Position numbers and translations under genes: made by a program. A stretch of DNA of 5,833 nucleotides from a bacterium SM23_31 (GTDB lineage: Bacteria; SM23-31), in assembly GCA_001304035.1 (NCBI GenBank), contig LJUD01000212.1, positions 1 through 5,833 of the forward strand, read 5' to 3'. Of this stretch, positions 1-5,833 are shown piece by piece. Numbering within the stretch: position 1 is the stretch's first letter; each line of letters opens with the position of its first letter. Below the pieces are notes generated by a model. It saw only the letters and a list, made by a program, of their open reading frames with translations, had not been told where the DNA came from and ran no database searches.

Positions 1-472
1 CTTCCATGAAATACTGATGACCGTCGGGATTAACCGTCGGGCATACATAGAATACGCGCTCATCGACCAGGCGGGTAATATTATCGATCCTGCCGTAATT
101 CTCCATCAGATACCATATTGTATAAAGGCAGACCTCGCAGCCCTGAATCTCATTGCCGTGAACGTTCGCCTCGATGTACATTCCGGTTTTGTTCATTTCC
201 GGACCCGTATCGGGATTATTTATAGTCATAAGCATGATGTCATAGCCATTATAACTTTTACCGATCGACTCCAGTTTAAGGAATTTGGGCCATGCTTTTT
301 GCATTCGCTCCATATCGGCATATAATTCCGGTACGTCGTGCCAGCGGTTAAAATCGATTCTTACTTTAAATTGCGGATCGGATGCGCTCTGACCAAACAC
401 CACCGGAACTGTCAGCGCAGATACAACCGCAATTATCACGATACTTGTAAATACTTTATATATTATTTTCAC
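1..472 (-). CDS. Secreted M14-family zinc carboxypeptidase, N-terminal part (3' end outside window)
   Basis: 157 residues are visible and the frame is open to the window edge. The product starts with a signal peptide (basic MKIIYK, hydrophobic core to about residue 26, likely cleavage near FG-QS). The mature part has the start of an M14 peptidase domain: ESIGKSYNG near 68-76, the zinc motif HGNE at 105-108 (H105 and E108 as two zinc ligands) within EANVHGNEIQG, and NPDG at 148-151. In M14 enzymes these elements belong to a metallocarboxypeptidase that removes C-terminal residues; the third His, substrate-binding Arg and catalytic Glu would lie in the missing part. The start is GTG at 472-470, chosen because GGAGG (483-487) lies 10 bases upstream and the signal peptide begins there. 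It follows the other M14 gene by 63 bases with no terminator between, so the two are probably co-transcribed. The family is confident; exact specificity is unknown. Confidence 0.9.
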   Translation of the reverse strand, partial: MKIIYKVFTSIVIIAVVSALTVPVVFGQSASDPQFKVRIDFNRWHDVPELYADMERMQKAWPKFLKLESIGKSYNGYDIMLMTINNPDTGPEMNKTGMYIEANVHGNEIQGCEVCLYTIWYLMENYGRIDNITRLVDERVFYVCPTVNPDGHQYFME

Positions 473-482
473 CGGTATAATT

Positions 483-487
483 CCTCC
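483..487 (-). promoter_or_regulatory. Ribosome binding site for the GTG-started M14 gene
   Basis: On the minus strand this reads GGAGG, extended to GGAGGAA, 10 bases before the GTG at 472. It decides the start of the downstream carboxypeptidase gene, which has no suitable ATG near its signal peptide. Confidence 0.75.
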
Positions 488-535
488 ACAATAGAAGTGA
501 ATTTATTTTATTTAACTGTTCTTTTATCTAAACGC

Positions 536-2407
536 TTATCTCAGGACTATTGTAGTTTTGTCCGATCCGCCCTTTTGTGAAACGACCTTGAGTTCGATCC
601 TGGCGCCCGGATTACCTTGTATAAGCCATTCGTATTTCTGGCGGTTTCCCGATCCGGCGAGTGCCTGGAAGAAATTCGTTTTACTATTGCCGGAAATGAT
701 AGCTTCGGGATCAACACCGAGCTGAACCATGGTGGGTTTCACGGAACGTGCGGTAACACCCTGTGCAAATGCCGTAGGGAAGACTCCAACATTTTCCACT
801 ACAGCCTTGATACGGAATATTCCTCCGCCGTGGTTTGTAACTTCGGTACTTGCAATCTTTACTTTCGGGTAGAGTGAACTCAAGTACACAGCAAATTCGG
901 CATGAGAAGCGCCGAGACTGGCAATCCTTACAGCAGGGGGATTGATAACCGCATACGGTTTGAATCCGCCGATTTCCACTTCTCCGAGGTCGGGATGGTT
1001 ATATTTCGTCCAGTTTACAAATCCGTCAATGCCCTCGCTGTCCATCCATCTTAGGAGTTGACGGTCAACACTGACCTGTGTAGGCTGCGCACCGGGTGTG
1101 CTTGGTCGCCGCGCTGGTCCTGCCGGTGCACCGGTTATGCCCCATCCGGGAGTTGAAAAAGAAGGCACACCAAATTGAAAATAGCCGTACTGGAAGAAAG
1201 CGCCTTCAGGTATGCGCACCATCGGCTGCTGCGTTATGCCTGTTAATTCAACATATTTAGTACCGATTTCTGTGAAATAATTGTTATCGGATGTAATTAC
1301 GGTTGTCGCCGGTTGTCTGCCTGCGGGACGCTGCTGACCTGTGGGCTGTGTCGGTTGTGCTCCACGCTGCATGCCTTCAAATCCTCGAGCCCCTCTGCCG
1401 CCACCGGCAGCAAACATGCCGACTCTGCCGGCGCCTTCATTACTGGCATCCGCAAATGCAAACAGGTCTACCTCTTTTCCCGAGCTGATCTGTCCGCGGT
1501 TATCCGGGGCAACGATTAAATTGTCGCTCTCTCCAAAGGTGAGAATTATTGCAACATTTCTGTGGGCAAGCATCCAGTCCATGACTGCACGTGATTCAAG
1601 CTCACTAACCATGTGCCAGCCGGCATCGGGTTGATAGTAGGGATATTCATGCTGAAAATTCCGGTTTACATCGACACCGCCAGGCGGGTCCTCGTTTATA
1701 AATCCGTCTTTATCGTTATCGATACCTTCCCAGTATATCGAATACATGCCGACTTCGCCGCCTCTTGCATCAGTCCTTCTCATAAGCCGGGGTTCATCGG
1801 GATCGATTAAATAATCTCCGTCGGTATCAATAACGCGCATAACCGTGATACAGCCGTCTTTATTCAAATCCTCTGGACCGTCTTCATCCATCCGCCCGTC
1901 ATTGTCTCCATCATACGGTTTTGTGTTGGTTTTCCTGCCGGTTTTTATATCGGCAAACATCATTTCAGCCGCATCGGGATTCACTCGCGGAGCGATATAG
2001 AAAGCATAGTTGTCGATTTTTTCCTTGACTTCCGGATTTGAATTGTAATTCCTCAGCAGATAATCGACAACATAGAGCGCAATTTCGCTGCCGATCAGGT
2101 GGTCTCCTTCGAAATTAGCGCCGATAAACAGCGCCGGACGTTCCTCTACAGGGACACCGCTCCGGTTGGCTACTTCCACCATCCAGATATCGCGCTCCCC
2201 GAGTGTTTTGCCGATTGATTCCATCCTGGCGATATTTCTGTGGTCATTAACTATGCTACGCAGCGCGCCCGTCATCTCATCATACGTATGGTATTTCGTG
2301 AATTCCTGTGTTATACCCGTCGAAACAAAAAAGACAAGAGCACAGAGCGCAGCAATTGAAATGATTCCCAATCGCCGAAAGCGATACAATTTCGTTACAC
2401 AATGCAC
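536..2407 (-). CDS. Secreted M14-like protein with degenerate zinc site (probable pseudo-carboxypeptidase)
   Basis: 623 residues. A basic N-terminus and hydrophobic stretch (about 14-30) form a signal peptide, so the protein is exported. The M14-like fold is recognisable from ESIGKTLGERDIW (63-75), NFEGDHLIGSE (98-108), RVNPDA (141-146), VDVNRNF (245-251, R249 matching the substrate-binding Arg) and HPDLGEVEIGG (471-481). An Asp-rich insert at about 166-240 (DNDGRMDED, NKDG, DTDGD, DNDKDGFINED) resembles calcium-binding loops. Gly/Arg/Pro/Gln-rich linkers lie at about 325-368 and 425-445, and a C-terminal beta-rich domain at about 500-623. Where active M14 enzymes have HxxE, this one has E100-G-D-H103. 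No His occurs in the region expected for the third ligand (286-300), and the usual catalytic-Glu segment reads SFSTPGW (416-422). Binding or a modified activity is therefore likelier than normal peptidase activity. The start is GTG with AGGAGG 5 bases upstream. It is the first gene of a likely two-gene operon with the M14 gene at 472. Confidence 0.88.
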   Translation of the reverse strand: MHCVTKLYRFRRLGIISIAALCALVFFVSTGITQEFTKYHTYDEMTGALRSIVNDHRNIARMESIGKTLGERDIWMVEVANRSGVPVEERPALFIGANFEGDHLIGSEIALYVVDYLLRNYNSNPEVKEKIDNYAFYIAPRVNPDAAEMMFADIKTGRKTNTKPYDGDNDGRMDEDGPEDLNKDGCITVMRVIDTDGDYLIDPDEPRLMRRTDARGGEVGMYSIYWEGIDNDKDGFINEDPPGGVDVNRNFQHEYPYYQPDAGWHMVSELESRAVMDWMLAHRNVAIILTFGESDNLIVAPDNRGQISSGKEVDLFAFADASNEGAGRVGMFAAGGGRGARGFEGMQRGAQPTQPTGQQRPAGRQPATTVITSDNNYFTEIGTKYVELTGITQQPMVRIPEGAFFQYGYFQFGVPSFSTPGWGITGAPAGPARRPSTPGAQPTQVSVDRQLLRWMDSEGIDGFVNWTKYNHPDLGEVEIGGFKPYAVINPPAVRIASLGASHAEFAVYLSSLYPKVKIASTEVTNHGGGIFRIKAVVENVGVFPTAFAQGVTARSVKPTMVQLGVDPEAIISGNSKTNFFQALAGSGNRQKYEWLIQGNPGARIELKVVSQKGGSDKTTIVLR

Positions 2408-2412
2408 ATTAA

Positions 2413-2418
2413 CCTCCT
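2413..2418 (-). promoter_or_regulatory. Ribosome binding site deciding the GTG start at 2407
   Basis: On the minus strand this is AGGAGG, 5 bases from the GTG that opens the long M14-like frame. An ATG two bases earlier (2409-2407) is out of frame and stops after four codons (ATG TGC ATT GTG TAA), so GTG is the only start that gives the signal peptide. Confidence 0.7.
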
Positions 2419-2572
2419 GTAAGTTAAATTATGGAATTAAAAATATACGGTTAATTACAAGAAAGATGTTCATAAAGGAGTGAATCAATATGAATATATA
2501 AATATATTTGAAAGAATGCAAAATATTTTATTACTAGTGAACGTAAATTGTGAGATTGTTGTGTAATTAAAA

Positions 2573-2693
2573 CGAGATTGCTTCGTCGTCCCGTCCCGCT
2601 AAGCGGGATCGGGATCCTCGCAAAGACATTGGGGACGATCGTGTCATTGCCATATAGTAACTACTTAGGGGTGAGCGAAGCGCGGCAATCTCG
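2573..2693. repeat. 121-base imperfect palindromic intergenic repeat
   Basis: The ends are a perfect 9-base inverted repeat, CGAGATTGC (2573-2581) and GCAATCTCG (2685-2693). A second matched pair lies inside: GCTTCG (2580-2585) with CGAAGC (2676-2681). Further in, CTCGCAAAGAC faces GTCATTGC (2643-2650) with one mismatch, and a perfect small palindrome TCCCGCTAAGCGGGA sits at 2594-2608. The motif set (GTCATTGCGAG, GCGAAGC, GCAATCTC) resembles a type of dispersed intergenic repeat seen in many bacterial genomes. It lacks coding capacity and has no visible transposase, so it is probably a non-autonomous or structural repeat. Confidence 0.75.
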
Positions 2694-2762
2694 CCTTTAA
2701 AATCTTACGAATAATTTAACAATATAAAATATCTTTTAATGAATAATATGAACTAAACATTG

Positions 2763-2786
2763 GTAAATTTCTTAGTAAATTTCTTA
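2763..2786. repeat. Tandem duplication of a 12-base unit
   Basis: Two exact, adjacent copies of GTAAATTTCTTA (2763-2774 and 2775-2786). It lies in non-coding AT-rich sequence just left of a GC-rich repeat fragment and may mark the edge of that inserted or duplicated segment. Confidence 0.6.
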
Positions 2787-2822
2787 TTAGATGCTGATCC
2801 TGAAGTCTTCACGAACCAGTGA

Positions 2823-2882
2823 CCACTTCGTGGCGGGACGGCATGAAAGAAGGCTAACCTGTAATTCCGTCCCGCTAAGCGG
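2823..2882. repeat. GC-rich inverted-repeat fragment sharing a core with the 121-base repeat
   Basis: GCGGGACGG (2833-2841) is exactly complementary to CCGTCCCGC (2867-2875) across a 25-base loop, giving a potential stem-loop. A small hairpin CCAC-TTC-GTGG occupies 2823-2833. The segment CCGTCCCGCTAAGCGG (2867-2882) is identical to 2591-2606 in the neighbouring 121-base repeat, so both loci carry the same GC-rich module in an AT-rich background. It is probably a decayed or composite dispersed repeat. Confidence 0.6.
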
Positions 2883-3086
2883 TATTCGGAATCTTTATGG
2901 TATTTTTCCCAAAGTTCACATAGGAATATTTGCAAAGTACAATCCCTCCACAAAAAGATGAAAAAGGCGGCTTATTTTTCAACAATTTTGTATTCATAGA
3001 CGCACATTTCATAATCAGTACATATTAAGTATAACCTATCTTGAAATATATGCATTGTATCAAATTCTATACATATAGTAACTTTG

Positions 3087-4031
3087 TTAGTAATGTCCCC
3101 TATTTATCGGGCAAAGTTTGTAAGTATTCATTTGTCCATAGAGTTTTACAATTTTATTGAATTCGTCTTCATCATAGAATTTGCATTTTCCTTCTGTAAA
3201 TGTTTTTGCGACCTCAATGCAGTATCGCGCCGCATTCTCAATATCTACTTCATGGTTCGCGCCGGTTACGCATCCGGGTACTGCGGTCTCTGCTGTTATT
3301 GCAATTCCCACTACCGGTGAATCCGTTGCCGTGCAGGGCTGCATAATGCTGTTTAAATGGTACAGACCATTACCGTAGGGTGTTATATCCTGCATGGTAA
3401 CCGGGCAGACTCTCGGCGGTTTGCCGGTCGTCCATTCCATTAAATCCAGCAAATCATCACTTACCTTGAGAATGCAGCCCTCTTTAACGGTCGGGGTAAT
3501 TGCAAATCCCTTATGGTTTATTATCCTGTTTCCCCTGGTTGTATCGATTGACAGTACCGCATCCATATCAGGGTCAACTTCATGTCTGTTCATTTCCGCC
3601 ATATCTACAGGAGACCCCATAAACGGAACAGGTTCGTGAGGAGCAGTAGCAGCATTTGGACAAATATGTGTGGCTATTATCACGTCACCTTTCAATATAT
3701 CGCCATTGTTCTTCATGTCCGCCAGTTTCAAAGCGCATGAAACCGCCGTAACGGCGCCGTCAGCATCGGAGACCATGCCGATTCTCTCAGGTCTTGCGCC
3801 GATTCCGCCAAGCCTCCCGATAATTCCGATTGTAGGTGCATTTCCCTTTTTACTTTTGCCTTCACTTCCGTTAATATTAACCTTGATAAAATCCGTTGCC
3901 CCCTTTTCCCCTTTCACCGTTTTCAGGTTTATATTTTGCAATCCCCTGCTTTTTAAAAGCTCTGCCACTTTATACCCGTCGACAAAGGCATTGTCGAGAA
4001 GCTCATACACTTCCAATACCTGTTTTAACAT
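3087..4031 (-). CDS. DUF1177 family protein
   Basis: 314 residues, apparently full length, with no signal peptide or membrane segment, so cytoplasmic. It is recognised as DUF1177 from near-invariant blocks: LEVYELLD at the N-terminus, GEKGATDFIK (41-50), GIIGRLGGIGARPE (69-82), SDADGAV (88-94), ATHICPNA (120-127), MNRHEVDPDMDA (147-158), SIDTT (161-165) and TGANHEVDIENAAR (256-269). The biochemical function of the family is not established to my knowledge. The order of Asp (D89/D91), Asp (D163) and His-Glu (H260-E261) motifs resembles M42/M28-type aminopeptidases, but the usual Glu-Glu pair is absent (see findings). The ATG at 4031 has GAGG 7 bases upstream (4039-4042). The racemase-like gene lies 168 bases upstream on the same strand, with an OPT transporter before it, which suggests a role in handling an imported peptide or amino-acid derivative. 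Confidence 0.9.
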   Translation of the reverse strand: MLKQVLEVYELLDNAFVDGYKVAELLKSRGLQNINLKTVKGEKGATDFIKVNINGSEGKSKKGNAPTIGIIGRLGGIGARPERIGMVSDADGAVTAVSCALKLADMKNNGDILKGDVIIATHICPNAATAPHEPVPFMGSPVDMAEMNRHEVDPDMDAVLSIDTTRGNRIINHKGFAITPTVKEGCILKVSDDLLDLMEWTTGKPPRVCPVTMQDITPYGNGLYHLNSIMQPCTATDSPVVGIAITAETAVPGCVTGANHEVDIENAARYCIEVAKTFTEGKCKFYDEDEFNKIVKLYGQMNTYKLCPINRGHY

Positions 4032-4179
4032 TCTTTGACCTCGCTGTTTTTTAGATTTCCATGTTTAACGTTGAAATATATTAACACTGATTCACAATTA
4101 CAGCAGAAAATTCCTCTCCATCTTTTAATTAACCAGCCTGCATGTTTATTGATATTTATGAACAGACCCCAAAAACAAC

Positions 4180-4199
4180 AGCAGACAAGAATGTCTGTT
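4180..4199 (-). terminator. Possible weak terminator or attenuator after the racemase gene
   Basis: Directly after the TAG stop (4202-4200), the minus strand folds as CAGACA-TTCT-TGTCTG (4197-4182), extendable by a wobble and an A-T pair. A T-rich stretch (GTTGTTTTT) follows a few bases later. The stem is short and the T tract is not immediately adjacent, so termination would be partial at best. The same 5' arm can alternatively pair with a more distant segment (4160-4167), described in the findings. Confidence 0.4.
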
Positions 4200-4877
4200 C
4201 TACTGAAAATATTTCACAGATGAGTTCTTTTTCATAGTCCGGTACCACGCAAACAATCCCGCTGCTACAAGGGCATTAACTACCGGAACACCCGCCGCCT
4301 TCTCAAGTTCGCTATCTATTCCGAGTGCGGCATAACCCGTACATGCAAGAGCTATGACATCAATATTTTCTTTATAAAGGTCTGTTACAGCGATTATTGA
4401 ATTTTTTTTACCTTCTTCCGTCATTAAATCGAGTGCGGTTTTAACGCCTCCGGGTTTTACGGCGCAGACAAGGTGTCTGCCCAATACTTTTTTCATTATT
4501 TTCGGCGCATCACCCCTGATGCCCATCGTAGCAATTCTTGAACCGTATGCGAGTGCAAGCGAAGCAGAAGAACTCCCAGCTCCGATTACGGGTATTTTCA
4601 CAATTTTTCGCAATTCACCGACTCCGGGGTCTGCGGCGCAGTCAACAATAAGCGCCTCTATATCTTCTTTTCCCATTTTCTTCCCCAGTTCAATAATTTT
4701 CGGAATTGCCTTTTTTTCGGTTTCCTCATCATAAATGCCTTCATACTGGTCTTCAATGCTTCTGCTAACGACCTTCAAATCCGGGAAATTACTTTCAATT
4801 ACATTTTCATGATGAAAATGGTCCGGTTTACCATCTTTTAAAGTCAATACCCTTAATAGACCAATTTTTATTTTCAT
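4200..4877 (-). CDS. Asp/Glu/hydantoin racemase superfamily protein
   Basis: 225 residues, a usual length for the superfamily, and no export signal. Two cysteines sit in the right contexts for the two-base racemase mechanism: C80 in IVDCAADPG (77-85) and C179 in ALACTGYAALG (176-186). Between them are the glycine/serine-rich IGAGSSSASLAL (98-109) and IATMGIRGDAP (115-125) segments, and the C-terminus carries VPVVNALVAAG (197-207). Enzymes of this superfamily invert alpha-carbons of amino acids or hydantoins, or catalyse related cis-trans isomerase or decarboxylase chemistry; the substrate here cannot be told. AroM-type proteins share part of this pattern and are an alternative label. The ATG has GAGG 7 bases upstream (4885-4888). 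The gene follows the OPT transporter gene by only 20 bases, so the two are almost certainly co-transcribed, and DUF1177 lies downstream. Confidence 0.85.
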   Translation of the reverse strand: MKIKIGLLRVLTLKDGKPDHFHHENVIESNFPDLKVVSRSIEDQYEGIYDEETEKKAIPKIIELGKKMGKEDIEALIVDCAADPGVGELRKIVKIPVIGAGSSSASLALAYGSRIATMGIRGDAPKIMKKVLGRHLVCAVKPGGVKTALDLMTEEGKKNSIIAVTDLYKENIDVIALACTGYAALGIDSELEKAAGVPVVNALVAAGLFAWYRTMKKNSSVKYFQ

Positions 4878-4897
4878 TACACTGCCTCTTTTTTAGA

Positions 4898-5833
4898 TTA
4901 TTTCAATTTTAACGTAGCAGTTCCGAAGCTGCACAAGGCGGAACCTGCTATAAACCCTCCGGCAAGTACATACATTGGGCTTTGTACTGATTTCCCATAT
5001 TTCCTGAGAAGCATTGCCCTTATGGATAAAGCAGCCAGCACGGTCCATCCGGCTTCCGGATTCAAAATCAACAGCCCCGTTGCAAAAAGAACTCCGATTT
5101 GCTTCTCCGGTCCGCCGATTAATTGAATTACCGCACCCGGAACTGCCAGTATAATCAAATACTTTACTATTTCAGGGCTTGTTCCTGCGAGAATCGTTGA
5201 TACAAACACTCGATCGACCGGCGGAAAAAGGTCACTATTAAAGTAATTTTTATAGAATAATGCAATAAATATCACGGCGACTGCGAAACCGAGAAGTTCA
5301 GCAAAGTACTGCTGTCTCCTGCCCTGTTTCTCAAATTCGGGATACCTCCCGCTTCCTCTTAGTATCCATCCGGTTTTAAGGTCGTATCCCATATCCGCAA
5401 AAGCCGGTCCGGTTGAGGCTGTAAATCCGGCAAGAAGCGCCAGCGGCACCTGCGGGAATCCCATTAGCATCCCGACAACAAGAAATATCAGCGTGGTAGC
5501 AAAAGCAGGAAACCACCCCGCATGCATCGCCGATATCCCAACTATAAGCTCCGAAATAAGTGCGGCAATCCCGGCAAATATTATGAATCCAACCAGCATC
5601 GCAGGCGTCATCTTCGTATATATCCCTGAAATTGCAGCCAATACCGAAGCGGCTGCAGCGAATGCAATAAAGCCTCCACCTATTCCCTTGCCAAACTGTT
5701 TGCCTGTTTTTGTATAAACGGTAAATTTTGATTTTTCCCTGCCGTTTTTTGCAATTATAAATATTATTTGAATCAGGGCAGCAATCCCGGCGCCGATCAT
5801 TACACCGTGCGGCAGGTATATTTCATTAATATC
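4898..5833 (-). CDS. OPT/YSL-family oligopeptide transporter, C-terminal part (5' end outside window)
   Basis: 311 residues are visible. The frame stays open upstream of the first in-window Met at 5800 (preceded by DINEIYLPHGV), so that Met is internal and the gene continues past the edge. The protein is an integral membrane protein with about eight hydrophobic segments. Its hallmark block is HAGWFPAFATT, then MGFPQVPLALLAGFTASTGP, then AFADMGYDLKTGWILRG, followed by a basic, hydrophilic loop (GRYPEFEKQGRRQQ); this is characteristic of bacterial OPT-family proteins. OPT carriers take up oligopeptides or peptide-like compounds (metal chelates in YSL members), usually driven by protons. Family members are generally over 500 residues, so roughly the C-terminal half is seen. 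The racemase gene starts 20 bases after its stop, and the neighbours suggest a peptide or modified amino-acid substrate rather than a metal chelate; that is inference. Confidence 0.88.
   Translation of the reverse strand, partial: DINEIYLPHGVMIGAGIAALIQIIFIIAKNGREKSKFTVYTKTGKQFGKGIGGGFIAFAAAASVLAAISGIYTKMTPAMLVGFIIFAGIAALISELIVGISAMHAGWFPAFATTLIFLVVGMLMGFPQVPLALLAGFTASTGPAFADMGYDLKTGWILRGSGRYPEFEKQGRRQQYFAELLGFAVAVIFIALFYKNYFNSDLFPPVDRVFVSTILAGTSPEIVKYLIILAVPGAVIQLIGGPEKQIGVLFATGLLILNPEAGWTVLAALSIRAMLLRKYGKSVQSPMYVLAGGFIAGSALCSFGTATLKLK

Larger units (their letters stand above)
2408..3086. other. 679-base intergenic region with repeat fragments and no convincing gene
   Basis: This AT-rich stretch separates the DUF1177 stop from the start of the M14 operon. 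It must hold the promoter of the M14 operon, but no -35/-10 pair is clear enough to call. An AT-only inverted repeat (AATATAT-AA-ATATATT, 2493-2508) lies about 85 bases upstream of the GTG start. The middle and left parts hold the repeats listed separately. No tRNA or recognisable RNA gene was seen. The only long frame (2953-2753, minus) runs through repeat sequence and has no ribosome binding site. Between 2954 and 3086 there is only AT-rich sequence; a weak AT-stem hairpin (GAAAAA/TTTTTC) near 2958-2980 is a poor terminator candidate for the DUF1177 gene. Confidence 0.7.

Noticed and set aside
2166..2483. 105-codon plus-strand frame over the start of the M14-like gene
   Set aside because: It lies opposite a well-supported gene and its intergenic tail has no family features.
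2474..2502. AAAGGAG followed by ATG AAT ATA TAA on the plus strand
   Set aside because: The ribosome-binding-like sequence leads only to a three-codon frame in AT-rich sequence, so a chance match is the simplest explanation.
2573..2882. Possible CRISPR array or insertion sequence
   Set aside because: There are no regularly spaced direct repeats with unique spacers and no transposase frame; only palindromic dispersed-type repeats are present.
2753..2953. 66-codon minus-strand frame between DUF1177 and the M14 operon
   Set aside because: It needs a TTG start with no ribosome binding site at a useful distance, runs straight through the GC-rich inverted repeat and the 12-base tandem duplication, and shows no recognisable domain. 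It is most likely chance coding through repeat sequence.
2958..2980. Terminator for DUF1177 (GAAAAA/TTTTTC around a GC-rich loop)
   Set aside because: The stem is six A-T-dominated pairs with the GC-rich bases in the loop, over 100 bases from the stop codon, so it is too weak to call.
3670..4223. Plus-strand frames opposite DUF1177 and across the 168-base gap
   Set aside because: They are complementary to a conserved protein family, and the gap portion has low-complexity composition with no domain or start signal.

Overview
The window holds five protein-coding genes, all on the minus strand, in two blocks. Every gene has a Shine-Dalgarno-like GAGG or GGAGG before its start, and two use GTG. 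The lineage cannot be fixed from the sequence. Secreted M14 carboxypeptidases with calcium-loop inserts, a DUF1177 protein and an OPT-type peptide transporter suggest an anaerobic or heterotrophic peptide-using bacterium, perhaps in or near the FCB superphylum. The strong Shine-Dalgarno sites argue against typical Bacteroidota. This placement is inference.

Reading in the direction of transcription (right to left): positions 5833-4898 encode the C-terminal ~311 residues of an OPT-family transporter that runs off the window. After 20 bases comes an Asp/Glu/hydantoin racemase-superfamily protein (4877-4200). A 168-base gap with overlapping inverted repeats follows, then a DUF1177 protein (4031-3087). 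These three look like one functional unit: import of small peptides or amino-acid derivatives, then racemisation or related chemistry, then an unknown step by DUF1177. DUF1177 has a motif layout reminiscent of M42/M28-type aminopeptidases.

Positions 3086-2408 (679 bases) contain no convincing gene. They hold a 121-base imperfect palindromic intergenic repeat with a 22-base interruption, a second GC-rich inverted-repeat fragment that shares a 16-base core with the first, and a short tandem duplication.

The left block is a likely two-gene operon of secreted M14-family proteins. The first (2407-536) keeps the overall M14 architecture, but the zinc motif reads E-x-x-H instead of H-x-x-E, and no residue is visible at the expected third zinc ligand or catalytic glutamate. 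It is probably a pseudo-peptidase or a strongly diverged enzyme. The second (472 to beyond position 1) has an intact H-x-x-E motif and NPDG, so it looks catalytically competent over the part seen. Together the blocks suggest extracellular peptide trimming followed by uptake and intracellular processing of unusual peptides or D-amino acids.
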